64,000 nucleotides of DNA from Amphirosellinia nigrospora (GCA_004123355.1 SCHM01000004.1:7095017-7159016); one strand, 5' to 3'. Shown: positions 47,252 through 59,313, numbered from the stretch's first letter. Notes: generated from the sequence alone by a model not told the origin. A program made the numbers and translations.

Positions 47252-48489
47252 GCCGCTGCTTGCCCACAACCTCCAGGTAATCTGATGGTGGAGTCGCTGC
47301 GGTGCGGTGCGGTGCGGTGCAGTGCCGTGAATACGGTGCCAACAGGTGGGCAGTGCTGTGATGGGCCCTGGGCTGTGTGGGGGTTTAGGTATACCTAGGT
47401 AGGTAGGTACTTATGTAATCTACCTAACCTGGAGTTTACCTACCCTCTAAGTTGTCCCCTACCTAGGTACTTACCGCTGTATGCAGATACATCAAGGACC
47501 AGCGCCACCATTACCTATGTACCGGCTTACAAGTTGGTTAGGTGCCAACCACAGTGATGAACTGGTCATACTCAAATTTCGAGGTCTCCAGTGTACTTGT
47601 ACGGAGTACCTGTCCTGCAGTCCAAGTGGTGGCGGATCAAGTGGCAGGTTCGTCATAGGCATCAGGTTTTGCAGCTAGCTACCTAGCTTAGTAGGTACCT
47701 ATGTATGCATGCCACTTGACATTGTGATGACATGATTTGCACTTGTAACCTAAATAGGCGAACAAACATCGATTACCTAACCAACTACAGGTAGTACCAG
47801 CAACTGGATTTAACCTTTGAGGTATGTACGCAAGGTACTGTCTAAACAGATGGTGTTTGCTGTGGCGCAGATGCTCGCTGCCAGCTCTAATTCATATTTC
47901 TATATATCACATGGACCCTACCTGCGCCCTGGCCAAGCATTGCTGTTATGACGTTGGAGTTGCGGTAGCTACAGCTACCTAGGTACCAACTCTGGACACC
48001 GTCTATTAACATGCGTGTTACAAGAAGGCAAATATGATTGCCGGGTAAATAATGAAGACAATTTTATCAAAAAGGGAGACTTGGAAGACAATCCACCATG
48101 ATGGGTGGTAGATCGTTTTCATGTACATAGCTACTTGTACTTTGGGTGCTAGGACTATGTAGGCTATGCAGGTAGGTGTAAGTACTGTGGAAGGAAGCAC
48201 CTTGTTCGCCATGTTGCTACGGCTGTGGGCGCCCACAGGCAGCTCCAACCGTCGGGGCTGCGAGATCGGCAACCGCTGCTGTGACCAATGGACCGGGTCC
48301 ATTGACTTCTTCAACTACCTACAAGGCCGCAGCTGGAGAAGACTGCCACAACTCCAACTCATGCCACCCGCCTCTTTTTCTTTTTGGAAATATCGCCCTC
48401 TATTTCTGGCCTGCCCCCAAGAGTATTGATTGCTGTGCACCACCGCTACATCATTGAGTGTTTTGAAGCCCTGGCATGGAACTGCCGGC

Positions 48490-50259
48490 ATGCTACCCTC
48501 CGCCGTGCAAAATGCCACCAAAACCCTCCGACTGAGTGCCTGGTCCCGGCACGACTCTCCGTCACAACCACAACCACAACCACAACCACAGCCACAGCCA
48601 CAGCTGCCGGGACCAGCCCGACACCCCGACCAGACGCCGCCATCTACACCCGCGAATCGACTGGGCCCGCCACCGCAAATGGGTACACAGCACGGCGAGG
48701 TGGAGACCCGTCCAGGCACTCGACGAGTACGTCATGATGCTTCTTCGTTCGACTGCCTGCGCTTTGGCATGGTGTGACTGACAACGTGCCTGCGCCCGGT
48801 AAACAGATGGGTAGCAAAGGAGGCGCGACCTATCAGTCTACGACAGCTGATGGTCTTTGGCCGGTCTTTAACTGAGGAGAGACTCATCAGCTCGGCCAAC
48901 TACGTACGGACCGAGCTTCCAACGAGGTACGTCTGATCGATGGCCATTCGAATGGGAAGCGTGGCGTGGGAGTGGGAGTAGGAGTAAGAGTGGGCCTCGA
49001 GCCTACGCTTGCGAGGCAACACCATCACTTACGCGCCGAATATATAGAATTGCCCACCGCATCCGTGATATGCAACGCCTCCCCTACGTTGTCGTTACGA
49101 ACCGGCACATGAGCGAGGTGTACGAACTCTATTACACGGCCTTCGACACCTTCCGACGTGTTAAGGAAGTTAAGACACTGGAGGATAATGACACATTTTG
49201 CTCCGTCATCGCCGGTATGCTGCGTGCCCATCTCGGCGTAATACCCAAGTTGGCGATGGGCATTTTAGAGTGTAACGGCTTGATGCCAGCAGCGGATCTC
49301 GACCGCTTCATGAATACCATCTTGCGATCTGTAGGTCTCTCTTTCTACTGAACTACATGTCTGGAAGGATAGACGGCTCAGATACAAATGGCACTGATCT
49401 GACTGACGGCTAACACCGTATTTTACGACAGCGTATCTCTCGCCGTGTTATCGCTGAGCAGCATCTTGCCTTGACCGAGACATTTAACTCGGACTGGTTC
49501 TCGCCAGGTGCGAAGCTCTCCGAGTCCGAGTTCATCGGTGAGGTATTTCTCAAATGTGTGGCGCGAGACGTGGTCGAGAGTTGCGGACGCGCCGTGCAAG
49601 ACTTGGCGCGCTCCGCCTACGGGCCTGATGCCGCGATCCCGAGATCAAGGTTGACGGACATCTGGGGGCCACTTTCCCTACATCCTCACTCACCTCCAGT
49701 ATATCATCGGCGAGCTGCTGCGTAATTCGGTGCAGGCAGTGATTGAGAACCACCGTAAAATTTCCCACAAACACAGCGAGAAGCCTCCACCTATCGAGGT
49801 CACGCTCTGCGAGGCACAACAGCATGTTATCATCCGGATCTCGGACCGTGGGGCGGCATCTCGCGTGACATGCTCCCGTACCTCTGGTCTTTCGGCAAGG
49901 GCCCCTCGACGGATCAACGCCTCGAGAATCTAGGCCAGGTACCGCTAATGGCTGCCACACTTCAAGAACTCAAGGTCGACGGGAGTTTCTCGGAGCTGCA
50001 GAACCTGTTTCCCGACAGACACGGTGATTCAAATAACCGCTATGGCCATAATGGCTCGCTGACGACCCTATCCACGCGGCCCCCGAACCTACGTCTCGGC
50101 ATCAGCCTACCGTTGAGCCGCGTCTACGCCGAGTATTGGGCCGGTAGTCTAGAGCTGCATAGCCTAGAGGGCTACGGCGTTGACGCCTTTTTACAAATCT
50201 CGAAACTCGGCAACAAAAATGAGCAACTTGCCACACGGGCCGCCATGGACGCTGTGTAA
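48490..50259 (+). CDS. mitochondrial pyruvate/branched-chain dehydrogenase kinase (PKP family)
   Basis: Phosphorylates the E1 subunit of a 2-oxoacid dehydrogenase complex. Exon 1 (from about 48490) carries a presequence-like stretch (MLPSAVQNATKTLRLSAWSRH) and a CAACCA-repeat poly-Pro/Gln tract, ending at 48726 in WRPVQALDE. Exon 2 is 48807-48926 (WVAKEARPISLRQLMVFGRSL), exon 3 49048-49330, exon 4 from 49432. BCDHK N-domain: NYVRTELPTRIAHRIRDMQRLPYVVVTN. GHKL ATP site: N-box ELLRNSVQAVIENH, G1 ISDRGGGIS, SFGKG, and LGISLPLSRVYAEYWAGSL. Single-base losses occur near 49640, 49677 and 49857 (G run in DRGGGIS), plus one in exon 1, so the exact start is uncertain. About 450-480 residues, normal for the family. 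Confidence 0.92.
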
Positions 50260-50430
50260 AAGCGATTACAGGTGTGGTGGAATACTTTGTAATATATGTA
50301 GCCGGGCGTACCTACCCACAGTCTTACAAACAAGATCAGCTCTCTAAGTGAAAAATATCAACGTTGAAGAAGTTTCAATTACTGCTACCACTACAACCCA
50401 AGTAAATAATCAAAATTTAGGTGAAGATGG

Positions 50431-50658
50431 TTAGGCGTTATCATCGCCCCAACGCTTTTGAGGATCGTAAAATGAATGGTTCGTCTTGTTTACTGAATGG
50501 TATCGTAAGAAAATCTTGATTACATCGTCAACTAAACCTAACTGCATTGAATAGACAGGGGTTGGGTGCCACTCAAGAGTACGCCCACCAAAGAGAAATA
50601 TGTTGGACGAACGGCCATCCATCTTCCCTGTATTCGACACACCAGAGCGCTTCTTCAT
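50431..50658 (-). CDS. hypothetical 75-residue protein
   Basis: ATG-started frame MKKRSGVSNTGKMDGRSSNIF continuing LFGGRTLEWHPTPVYSMQLG, LVDDVIKIFLRYHSV and NHSFYDPQKRWGDDNA. Balanced composition with a plausible amphipathic helix; no signal peptide or membrane segment. I recognise no family. It sits in the 700-bp gap between the kinase (+) and septin (-) genes. It could be a small gene, the end of a spliced gene, or chance. Confidence 0.35.
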   Translation of the reverse strand: MKKRSGVSNTGKMDGRSSNIFLFGGRTLEWHPTPVYSMQLGLVDDVIKIFLRYHSVNKTNHSFYDPQKRWGDDNA

Positions 50659-50960
50659 AGTCCTAATTATCAGGGACAATAAAACTTTGATTTTATTTTG
50701 GGGGAAGGGGAGCCGGTTTTTCCTGTTCTGTTTCGCTGCTCCCTTCTCACAGTCCGTCTTGTGCTCGTCAGTGTAGATGGACTCAAATTAACTCCAAAGC
50801 ATATCGACCATCTTAAAGCCGTCTTGAATCATTAAGCTTAAGCGGGACGCAGGAATTAGGTGGGGTATCATAAACTCCCTACTCCTTGCTATATGGAGGT
50901 GGTGGATCGTCGATAGACGGAAGCCACGTGAGGATAGCGAATGGGGGGTGGTGCGTGACT

Positions 50961-52302
50961 TTAACGCCGACCACTGCGGGCGACGCTGCCCTGCATTTGT
51001 TCGAGCTCGGTTTCGAGTTGCTTGATCTGGGCATGTGTTTGTTCGAGATCCTTGTTGAGGCGGTCTCGCTCAGCGATGAGCTTCTGCTCCCACTGCCGGA
51101 ATCTTTGCTCTTCAATCTTAACCTGCTCGGTGAAGCGCTTGCGAAGCGCCTCCTCCTCCTCCTTGTACTTGGGGTTATCCAGCTTGCGGGGGCGTGCCTC
51201 GCCGAATTTGCGGGTCTCCATCTGCTGAGCGCGGTACGCCTCATAATGTAGCTCCTCCGTGGTGTGGATGAGATCGAGCATGTGGGTGCGGATCAGGATA
51301 GAGCGAAGCTTCTTGAAGTCGCAGTGGTCTTCGTTCTCGACTTCGGCCACACCCACGAGTACTGACGACCCTTGACAATGCGGCCATCGCCGGTCTTCAC
51401 GTCCTTCTCGGAGCCAATGACGGCGAAGGGCATGGCAGCCATCAAACTTCGGGCATGTTGGGCGGCGGCCTCGTCATCTTCCTCAATAGGTGGCTGGTAG
51501 ATCTTGATGCTTTGTGCTTCAATGACAGCGCCAATCTATAAGAGATGGTCAGAATCAAACGAGTTTGAGCAGGTAAGACAGGCTTGACGTACTCTGGCCT
51601 TGAACTTGGCTAAATCAGCAGGGCTCAGGGTATCGGCCTTGGCAATGACGGGAATCAGGTTCACGCGAGAGCATAGCCTCTTCATGACCTCGATGTCCAA
51701 GGGCTTGAGGGTGTGACCAGTGGGTCGGATGAAGTACAGACAGGCATGGACACGGAGGTCGATCTTGTCCTGACGGCGAGGCTGTTGTTCCTGGAGCATG
51801 TACGACTCGTGCTGGTCATCCAAGAACTCGATAATGGGCATCCATGAGTCCTTGTTGTTAACGTAGTCGCCGAAGCCCGGGGTGTCGATGACGGTGAGGC
51901 GGACTGCGGATTGGAGGCTTGTTAATTTGGTGGATGTGGGAAACCGGGGAGCAAGGGCCATTACCTTGAAGAACTTCTCCTCCAACTCAGCCTTGGTAAT
52001 CTCGATCTCGACCGTCTTGTCCACCTGCTTCTGGTGGCGTTTCTTGTGGTCGGCGTAGTTCTTGATGGTGGTGGAAAAGAGTGTGTTGATGAACGTCGTC
52101 TTTCCTAGACCGGATTCACCAGCAACCTTGATCGATGGCAGCATATCAGTAAAACACATAGCATAGCATCGAGGGAACGGACGAGCTCATGCACACACCA
52201 TGATCGTGAAGGCAGCGCCCCTCTTGGCGACAATCTTGTGTCGCTGGTTGGGCAAATTGGCAATGCCATTGGCGACGCGCTTTCGGCGGTGGCAGGAGGC
52301 AT
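50961..52302 (-). CDS. CDC12: septin, Cdc12/AspC type
   Basis: GTP-binding filament subunit of the septum and cortical rings. Exon 1 (52302-52199) encodes [20 protein letters not shown] then [14 protein letters not shown]; intron 52198-52127; exon 2 starts [17 protein letters not shown] (P-loop). Switch motif [14 protein letters not shown] and specificity motif VIAKADTL follow. Two further introns lie at about 51964-51900 and 51594-51537. The septin-unique element is [22 protein letters not shown], then [22 protein letters not shown]-terminal coiled coil (about 100 residues, [20 protein letters not shown]) ends in RSGRR before TAA 50961. The coiled coil and the [18 protein letters not shown] segment argue for Cdc12 rather than Cdc10 or Cdc3. 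Three single-base losses are needed: exon 1 (CCCAAT), the donor after FFK, and SWGVAEV. Confidence 0.93.
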
Positions 52303-52950
52303 CTTGGGAGAGGTGCAATTAAGTGCAATTAATATGGCGGCAGTGCCCAAAGCGAATTGGCGGAGGTAGATAGATAGAGACGACAGAAACGGCCGGGATA
52401 GGTTTGCGGCGTATGTGGTTGTGGTTCGCTCGCCACAGGCTTTTCAAAAGAGGTGGAAGAATGCCGGTGAGGACAGAGCAAAGCCGGGACGATATTGGAG
52501 TTGTTGTTGATGGGGCTCGTGCTTCGAGGAATCAGGGGAAGGCCTTCCAGTCTTCGTGCTGGCAAATTTCCTACGCAACAGTAGTTAGAGCCGACAGGGG
52601 GGATCGGTAGGTAGTTAGGTGCGTGCCCCTTTCCCTTTCCCTACTAGCGCATGCTTTAACGGCTTGGAGCTTTGAAACACGAAGAGCTTTGGCCATTAGG
52701 TACCTAAGGTAGTGCATCGACCCTGGGCAGAAGTGGGGCTGCCAGCACCTGCCAGTGGCGATTTCTAATTGGCCCGAACATTTACTTACGTAGGCAGGGT
52801 TCCACGCCGTAGTTTTGCTAGTCTAAAGTACCAACTACCTACCTCTTATCGCTGATAAGACATCAAAAAAGTTCGGCGCAAGCGCGTAAGTAAGTAGGTT
52901 CTCCTGATACGAGTACCTAGTTCATTCCAAAAGGATGGATATATAGCACG
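52303..52950. promoter_or_regulatory. shared divergent promoter of septin and PWP2
   Basis: Only about 650 bp separates the two start codons. The interval contains several TAGGTA/TACCTA words (about 52605, 52700, 52832, 52912) and a CCCCTTTCCCTTTCCCTAC tract at about 52626-52644. Joint regulation is an inference from spacing. Confidence 0.45.
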
Positions 52951-55785
52951 ATGAAGACAGATTTCAAGGTACATGACGTTCAATCCTCATAACTTACAGG
53001 CCACATTACTGACGACACCAATCCCAGTTCTCCAACTTGCTTGGAACCGTCTACTGCCAGGGGAACCTCTTGTTCAGTCCAGATGGGACCTGCCTCTTCT
53101 CCCCAGTCGGAAACAGAGTGACCGTCTTCAACCTCGTCGAGTGAGTCGCTCTCTGGCCTCCGTCTCAGAATCATCGTGTCTGCACACACAGGATAAAGTC
53201 ACTAAAGATCTCTTCCAATAGGAACAAGTCGCATACCCTCCCATTCGCACACCGAAAAAATATCTCGAGAATTGGCCTGACACCGCGGGCAATCTGCTAC
53301 TCTCCGTCGACGAGGATGGTCACGCCATCTTGACAAACGTCCCAAGGCGGATAGCCATATATCACTTTTCTTTCCGGTCACCCGTCACCGCGCTCGCTTT
53401 CTCCCCCTCCGGCCGTCATTTCGCCGTGGGACTAGGCCGCAAGACCGAAGTATGGCAGGTCCCCTCGACCCCCGACTCGAGCCCCGAGGGCGGGCTGGAG
53501 TTCGCCCCCTTTGTGCGCCATCACACTCACGTGGGTCATTTCGACAATGTTCGGCACATCGAGTGGTCCAACGATTCCAGATTCTTCTTGACAGCCTTCG
53601 AAGGATCTGACGGTTCGGATATGGAGCCTAAATCCTGAGGACGGATTTATTCGACTGTCCTGTCTGTCATAAGCAGGCTGTGGTGGGGGCTTGGTTTTCC
53701 AAACACCAAGAAACCATCTATACTGTCAGTAAGGATGGCGCCGTCTTCGATTGGCAGTATACTAGGCATCCGAATGCGCCGCCGAGGGACGAGGATGAAG
53801 AGATGACGGATGCCCATGATGACGATATGCGATGGCGGATTGTGCAGAGGCACTACTTCATGCAAACAACGCGCATGTTCGATGTGCTTCATTCCACCCC
53901 GAGACCAATTTGTTGGTGACGGGCTTCTCCAACGGCATATTCGGCCTGTACGAAATGCCCGACTTCAATCCCATCCACACGCTCAGTATATCGCAGAATG
54001 AAATCGATTTCGTCACTATCAATAGTAGCGGAGAGTGGCTAGCCTTCGGGGCGTCAAAGCTTGGCCAACTCCTAGTCTGGGAGTGGCAATCCGAGTCCTA
54101 TATCCTCAAACAACAAGGCCATTTTGATTCAATGAACTCACTCGTCTACTCTCCCGACGGTAAACGTGTCATTACTACCGCCGATGACGGCAAAATAAAA
54201 ATCTGGGATGTGGGTTCTGGCTTTTGCATTGTCACATTTACTGAACACACGAGCGGTGTTACAGCATGCGAATTCGCCAAGAAGGGCAATGTACTTTTCA
54301 CCTCGAGCTTGGACGGGTCGATTCGAGCCTGGGATCTTATAAGATTCCGAAACTTCCGAACGTTTACTGCGCCGACGAGACTCTCGTTTTCTTGTATGGC
54401 AGTAGACCCGAGTGGGGAGGTTGTCGCGGCAGGCTCTCTAGACTCCTTTGACATCCACATTTGGTCAGTTCAGACCGGCCAATTGCTCGATCAATTGGCA
54501 GGACATGAGGGCCCAATCTCTTCATTGGCCTTCGCGCCTAACGGCGGCTTGTTGGTCAGCGGTAGTTGGGATCGCACAGCTCGAGTGTGGTCCATTTTTG
54601 GTCGCACGCAGACGAGCGAGCCTCTACAACTCCAAGCAGATGTGTTAGACGTTGCTGTTCGACCTGACTCGGAACAACTCGCCGTCTCGACTCTAGATGG
54701 CCAGCTGACTTTCTGGTCTATCTCAGAGGCCGAACAGGTGTCAGGGTTAGATGGACGGCGGGATGTTTCCGGTGGCCGCAAAGTGACCGATCGCAGAACC
54801 GCCGCGAATGTCTCCGGCACGAAGAGTTTCGGCACTATACGATATAGTACAGATGGCAGCTGTCTCTTGGCAGGCGGAAGTAGCAAGTATATTTGTCTAT
54901 ATTCCGTCAGTACTATGGTGCTTCTCAAAAAGTTTACCGTCAGCGTCAATCTTTCCTTGTCCGGAACTCAGGAGTTCCTAAACAGCAAGCTTCTCACGGA
55001 AGCTGGACCCGAAGGCTTGCTCGACGATGAAGGGGACTCAGACCGGGGCGGACGAGCAGAAAATCCCCTTCCTGGGTCGAAGAGGGTGGTGATCCTTCAG
55101 CGAGGAAGACGTTACCAGACGTCAAGGTGACTGGTGTGGCATTCTCCCCTGCCGGCACATCCTTCTGCGCTGCCTCTACCGAAGGCCTTCTTATCTACAG
55201 CCTAGACAATGAGCTCCAGTTTGATCCCTTCGACTTGAATATGGAAATAACACCTGCTTCTACCTCGCGGTTCTCGAAAATGAAAAGGACTACCTCAAAG
55301 CTCTTGTGATGGCATTCCGCCTCAACGAAGCCGGTCTGGTCACGAGGGTATTCCAAGCTATACCATACCCCGATATCTCGCTAGTGGTTGAACAATTTCC
55401 CACGGTCTACGTAGCGAGGCTGTTACGATTTGTGGCTGCCCAGACGGAAGAATCGCCTCATATTGAATTCTGCATGCTTTGGATCAAGGCTTTGGTGGAC
55501 AAACACGGTCCTTGGTTAACAGCAAATCGAAACAAGGTCGATATCGAGCTTCGGATAGTTGCCAGAGCCATTGCTCGGATGCAAAATGAAATTAGACGCC
55601 TGGCCGACGAAAATGTCTATATGGTTGACTACTTGCTTGGGCAAGCCGATACTAAACGTAATGAAAGCAACGGTCCAAGTCTCGTCAACGGATATGACGA
55701 GCCGGTCAAAAGGGTAACAATGAACGATCCAGAAGTAATCGAACCACAGGACGACTCGGACGGTGAATGGATAGGCCTGGATTGA
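52951..55785 (+). CDS. PWP2: periodic tryptophan protein 2 (Pwp2/Utp1), U3 snoRNP WD40 protein
   Basis: Component of the UTP-B subcomplex of the small-subunit processome, needed for 18S rRNA maturation in the nucleolus. Exon 1 (52951-52968) MKTDFK; exon 2 (53028-53140) FSNLLGTVYCQGNLLFSPDG; exon 3 from 53222 ENKSHTLPFAHRKNISRI. WD40 units run across both propellers: SPVTALAFSPSGRHFAVG, HIEWSNDSRFFLT, SKDGAVFDW, SDDGKIKIWDVGSGFCIVTF-type repeats, SGSWDRTARVWSI, STDGSCLLAGGSSKYICLYS. The C-terminal Utp12-like domain (MAFRLNEAGLVTRVFQAIP, VEQFPTVYVARLLRF) ends in an acidic DDSDGEWIGLD. About 890 residues. At least six one- or two-base losses break it (near 53287, 53600, 53640-53660, 53870, 55090 and 55270), yet similarity is continuous. 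Confidence 0.95.
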
Positions 55786-57208
55786 AGAATCGGCCGTCTC
55801 TCTTGCAGGCTTTCTTAAAATGGCCTATTATGATGCTCACATAGTATGCATCTTGACAACCTCGAATGGCAAATCGCCAGTTCCACGAAGCAACGAAGCC
55901 AGTTCCGGGCAAATCGGGTTCATCGGCGGTCGGGTCGCATGGCGGATCGCGTACTACGGCTCTTATGGACAGTTTGGAAACATCATGCACAGCAAAGGGC
56001 AAACCCAGTTATCAGTCGACCTATCAAGATATGATGGACGTGAATTGGACGCTTATTTTACTTCTTCCTCAGTCCAGCTCATGTCCACGCAATATTCCAT
56101 TGGCGCCACAGAGTTGTGGCCCATAACTACGTGCTTACAAAATTGAGCGGCACTGCACATGCAGCAGATACCCAAACGTGCCAGGAAAGACAGCAGTCGG
56201 GAACCGGTGAGACATACCACCGGTTCACACAAAGTGTATATAGCAGTGTTTTCAAGCAAAAGATTGCGCAGTTTCACCGTCGTTGATAAGAGTCACGAGG
56301 CACCTGTGCCGCACACCACGACAAGCAAGGGGAGCCGAGCCGAGCCGACCCACGCCGGTTGCAGCTGGGGTTGCGCAGGTAAGATTCGCGCTGTTGCCTG
56401 ATGCTCATCAGCGTTGATAGGCTGCCTACCGACGCGCCAGGCGAATGTACATCTAGATTCGGCCCCGCCATGACTGTACGCTAATTGAAAACTACCCCAA
56501 AATTTCTCCGCGAAATAAGACAGTCTGTTCTACTGCATCTCTTACCTACCACCACCTGCCACCTACAACGGGCAGAGCGAATGAAATCTCCAATAACTGG
56601 CCAGTTTTGAACATGACGTCCCCCCTCGCATCAGGCTCCCTTGCAGTGGGCGGTGAGTCAATCAGAGTCAATCATTCGGAACAGAACCTATAAGTGCAGA
56701 TGACGAACATTGTACCCGCCGTCGTGTAAGAAGACGTCGGAGTGTCTCTTCTTGCTACCTAACCTGGTGTCAGGACAAGTTGTGTGCGTCCAGTAAGGGG
56801 TGCCTATTGTAGACCCACGGATTCGCCACTCACCTTCTCCCTAACCTGGACTTACCGTAATCGTGGCAAATCCAAGGGTGGACGAAGCCACTTCATCCAT
56901 CTATTATTTACCGAGCAGGTGCCTAGTAAGGCTCGAGATGTTTGCGCGGCCGTTGCGTCTCCCTAAGAGCCTCTGAATCACTCTGAATCACTCGCCATTT
57001 GCCCGTTTGCCCGTTTGCTATTTGTTCCGTTATCTTTACGACCTTGTTTTCTATAAACAGCCCCACTCTTGTGATACCTCGGCCGTATAAAGGCGTGGTA
57101 AGCAGTGCTTGCTCCGTAATTGGGAAGTCTTTCTATCGCTCACCTTCGAGATACCATCTCTACCTGCTTCCACATGATATCATCGCAGGCAACGCCAAAA
57201 TAGACAAT
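55786..57208. other. intergenic, nothing recognised
   Basis: Between PWP2 and the BCS1-like gene, both on the plus strand. Frames such as 55820-56146 have no motif and begin in PWP2's 3' flank. A repeated TTGCCCG word occurs at about 56997-57016. The right part is presumably the BCS1-like promoter. Confidence 0.45.
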
Positions 57209-59313
57209 ATGATGGATATGAACACATTGCTCAAAGGGATTGCTCCCCGAGGTAGTAGAGAATGCCACAGTTACGGGACGTAATACGTCAACGTCTGACG
57301 GCATGCATGCCAATGTTGTCGAGAGCATACTGCCGCTCATCGGCTTGAAAGGATTCGCACCAGTGTACCGCTTTATCGGTAGCTGGCTCGGCTGGGACCC
57401 GACATATCTGCTCACGGTACTAGGCTTCGTATGGGCCGCCAACAAACTAGTCCGCCAAATATTTTATTTTCTCTACGGCCTGGTCACCGAGCATTTGATG
57501 AGCACCATCCACATCAGCAGCACCGACGACATCTACATACATTTGATGACATGGCTCTCCAGGCAACCTAGAATGGTCAACTCCCGAGCCCTGATGGCCG
57601 AGACGGTGAGCAAGACGGCTTGGGAGGATGAAGATGAATCTACCGTGGCACGCGATCATTCGGGTTTATATCTGAACTTTTCTAATCAAGAAGCGAGAGC
57701 AGTAAGTCTGCTGTTTACTCTCTTTGAATGAATTACCTTGACCGTCCAGCATGTAAGCACCCCAGTTATTGACTTCGTCTTCCCAAGAGGCCGCAGTATA
57801 TTCCGGCCATAGGACTTCACAACTTTTGGTGGAATGGTCAATACTTCAGATTACATCGCAAGAAGGAATCCGTCTTTGAGGATGGCTCGAATGGTGGAAC
57901 TAGCACATTCAAGGACAAGGAAGATTTGATGATTTCCTGCCTATGGAGAAGCCCCGGTAAGTATGGTCTTACTTGGTTCCATTTCCGAGCTACTTAAAGT
58001 ATCGAAGAGGACTAACCGATATACCTCAGAGCCTATCAAAGGACTTCTTGCACATGCCAAGGAGCAGTACTATAGCGACCATCAGGCCCGGACCATCGTG
58101 AAGCGGCCCAATCCCAATTTATGAGGAGGGGCCGAAACAACTGGCAGCAGGTGGCTAATCGACCTGTCCGAGACATGAAGACGGTAGTTCTCGGCCAGCA
58201 GCAGAAACTTCAAGTGCTGGCCGACATGAACGAATATCTCCACCGACGACTCCGCGTTGGTATGCGAACCGCGGCATACCGCTACGTCGGGGGTACCTCT
58301 TCCACGGCCCCCAGGCACGGGAAAGACATCACTCTCGTTCGCCCTAGCCGGTGTGTTCGGCTTAGATATTCACGTCATTTCGCTCCTCGAGCCAACCTTG
58401 ACAGAAGAGGACCTAAGTAGCCTCTTCAGCTCCCTACCGAGGCGCTGTGTTGTTCTCCTAGAAGACATCGACACAGCTGGTCTCCGGCGTCCGGCCGACG
58501 AACTCAGCGGCGCCGAACGGGCGATGAAGAAGGAGAAGGATGACTCGCACAACAACGATTCTGCACAAACGAGGACCAGCGACATCAAGGAACTAGCCAA
58601 GGTACTTAAGAAGGAGACGGAGGACCAGAAGAAGGGCATCTCGCTATCTGGCCTGCTCAATGCCATCGATGGCGTAGCCAGCCACGAGGGACGTGTCCTC
58701 ATCATGACCACCAACGTACCTGAGAGCCTCGACGACGCATTGATCAGACCCGGCCGTGTCGACTTACAAGTTCAGTTCACCTATGCCACAAAGGAACAGG
58801 CGACAGAGTTGTTCATCCGGATGTACGAGGGCGACCAAGGGCGTCCGCGCCACCACACGGATACGGCTAAACCCGGATCAGCCCCCGTACTATCCGACGA
58901 CAAACCAAACGGGTCCGCCTCCAACGGACAAGTACTCTCGCCCGAGACCTCAAGCGCGGTGCGCTCCGGCGAGCTGGACATATCCATTGACGAACTTCCG
59001 AGATCGCCCACCAGTTCGGTGACAAGATTCCAGAGGGCGAATTTTCGCCCGCCGAAATCCAGGGTACCTACTGAAACGGAAGAAGCACCCCCGTCGCGCC
59101 GTAGAGGAGGCAAAATGGGTTGCCGCGCTCATCCAGCAAAAGGCAAGCAAGACAAAATATCGCAGGTTCAGTAAAGAGGCATCGATAGACGGAAGTCGGC
59201 GTGCTCTATGTAACGAGAAGCCAGGCAGAAGGGTCAGAGAGGCAGGCAGCATTTACGGAGTCCGGCAAGATCTGTCATTTCAAATAGAAGTATCAACTCG
59301 TATTTATCGCTGA
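57209..59313 (+). CDS. BCS1-like AAA ATPase
   Basis: MMDMNTLLK, then LPEVVENATVTGRN, start the protein. A hydrophobic LLTVLGFVWAANKLV segment with TLHISS-like features (TIHISSTDDIYIHLMTWL) forms the BCS1_N region. Introns 57702-57787 and 57957-58029 join in phase (QYIPAIGLHNFWWNG; SPEPIKGLLAHAKEQYYSDH). The AAA domain has a Walker A GPPGTGKTSLSFALAG, Walker B VVLLEDIDTAG, an Asp/Lys-rich insertion of about 45 residues, GLLNAIDGVASHEGR, MTTNVPESLDDALIRPGRVD (arginine finger) and QVQFTYATKEQA. True Bcs1 translocates the Rieske protein in mitochondria, but fungi carry many BCS1-like paralogues of unknown role, and this looks like a paralogue. Losses near 57242, 58258, 58312 (C run in Walker A), 59000 and 59064 break the frame; the 3' end is therefore uncertain (59174 or 59313). 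Confidence 0.9.

Larger units (their letters stand above)
46135..48489. other. divergent promoter interval with simple-sequence arrays
   Basis: Separates UBP15 (-) from the mitochondrial kinase (+). Holds GGCTATGGCTAC repeats (46530-46565), an 8-nt array (46766-46858), a GGAGGAGGAGG tract (about 47035), a (CTG)11 microsatellite (47217-47250), a (GGTGC)4 array (47299-47321) and many TACCTAGGTAGG words (47390-48000). Frames across it are repeat translations. Confidence 0.55.

Noticed and set aside
46428-47398. Several ORFs of 80-170 codons in the UBP15 upstream region, one with poly-Ala
   Set aside because: They translate simple-sequence arrays and have no family features.
53832-55130. A separate 432-residue WD40 protein
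   Set aside because: It is the central part of Pwp2, continuous with exons upstream and the Utp12-like domain downstream.
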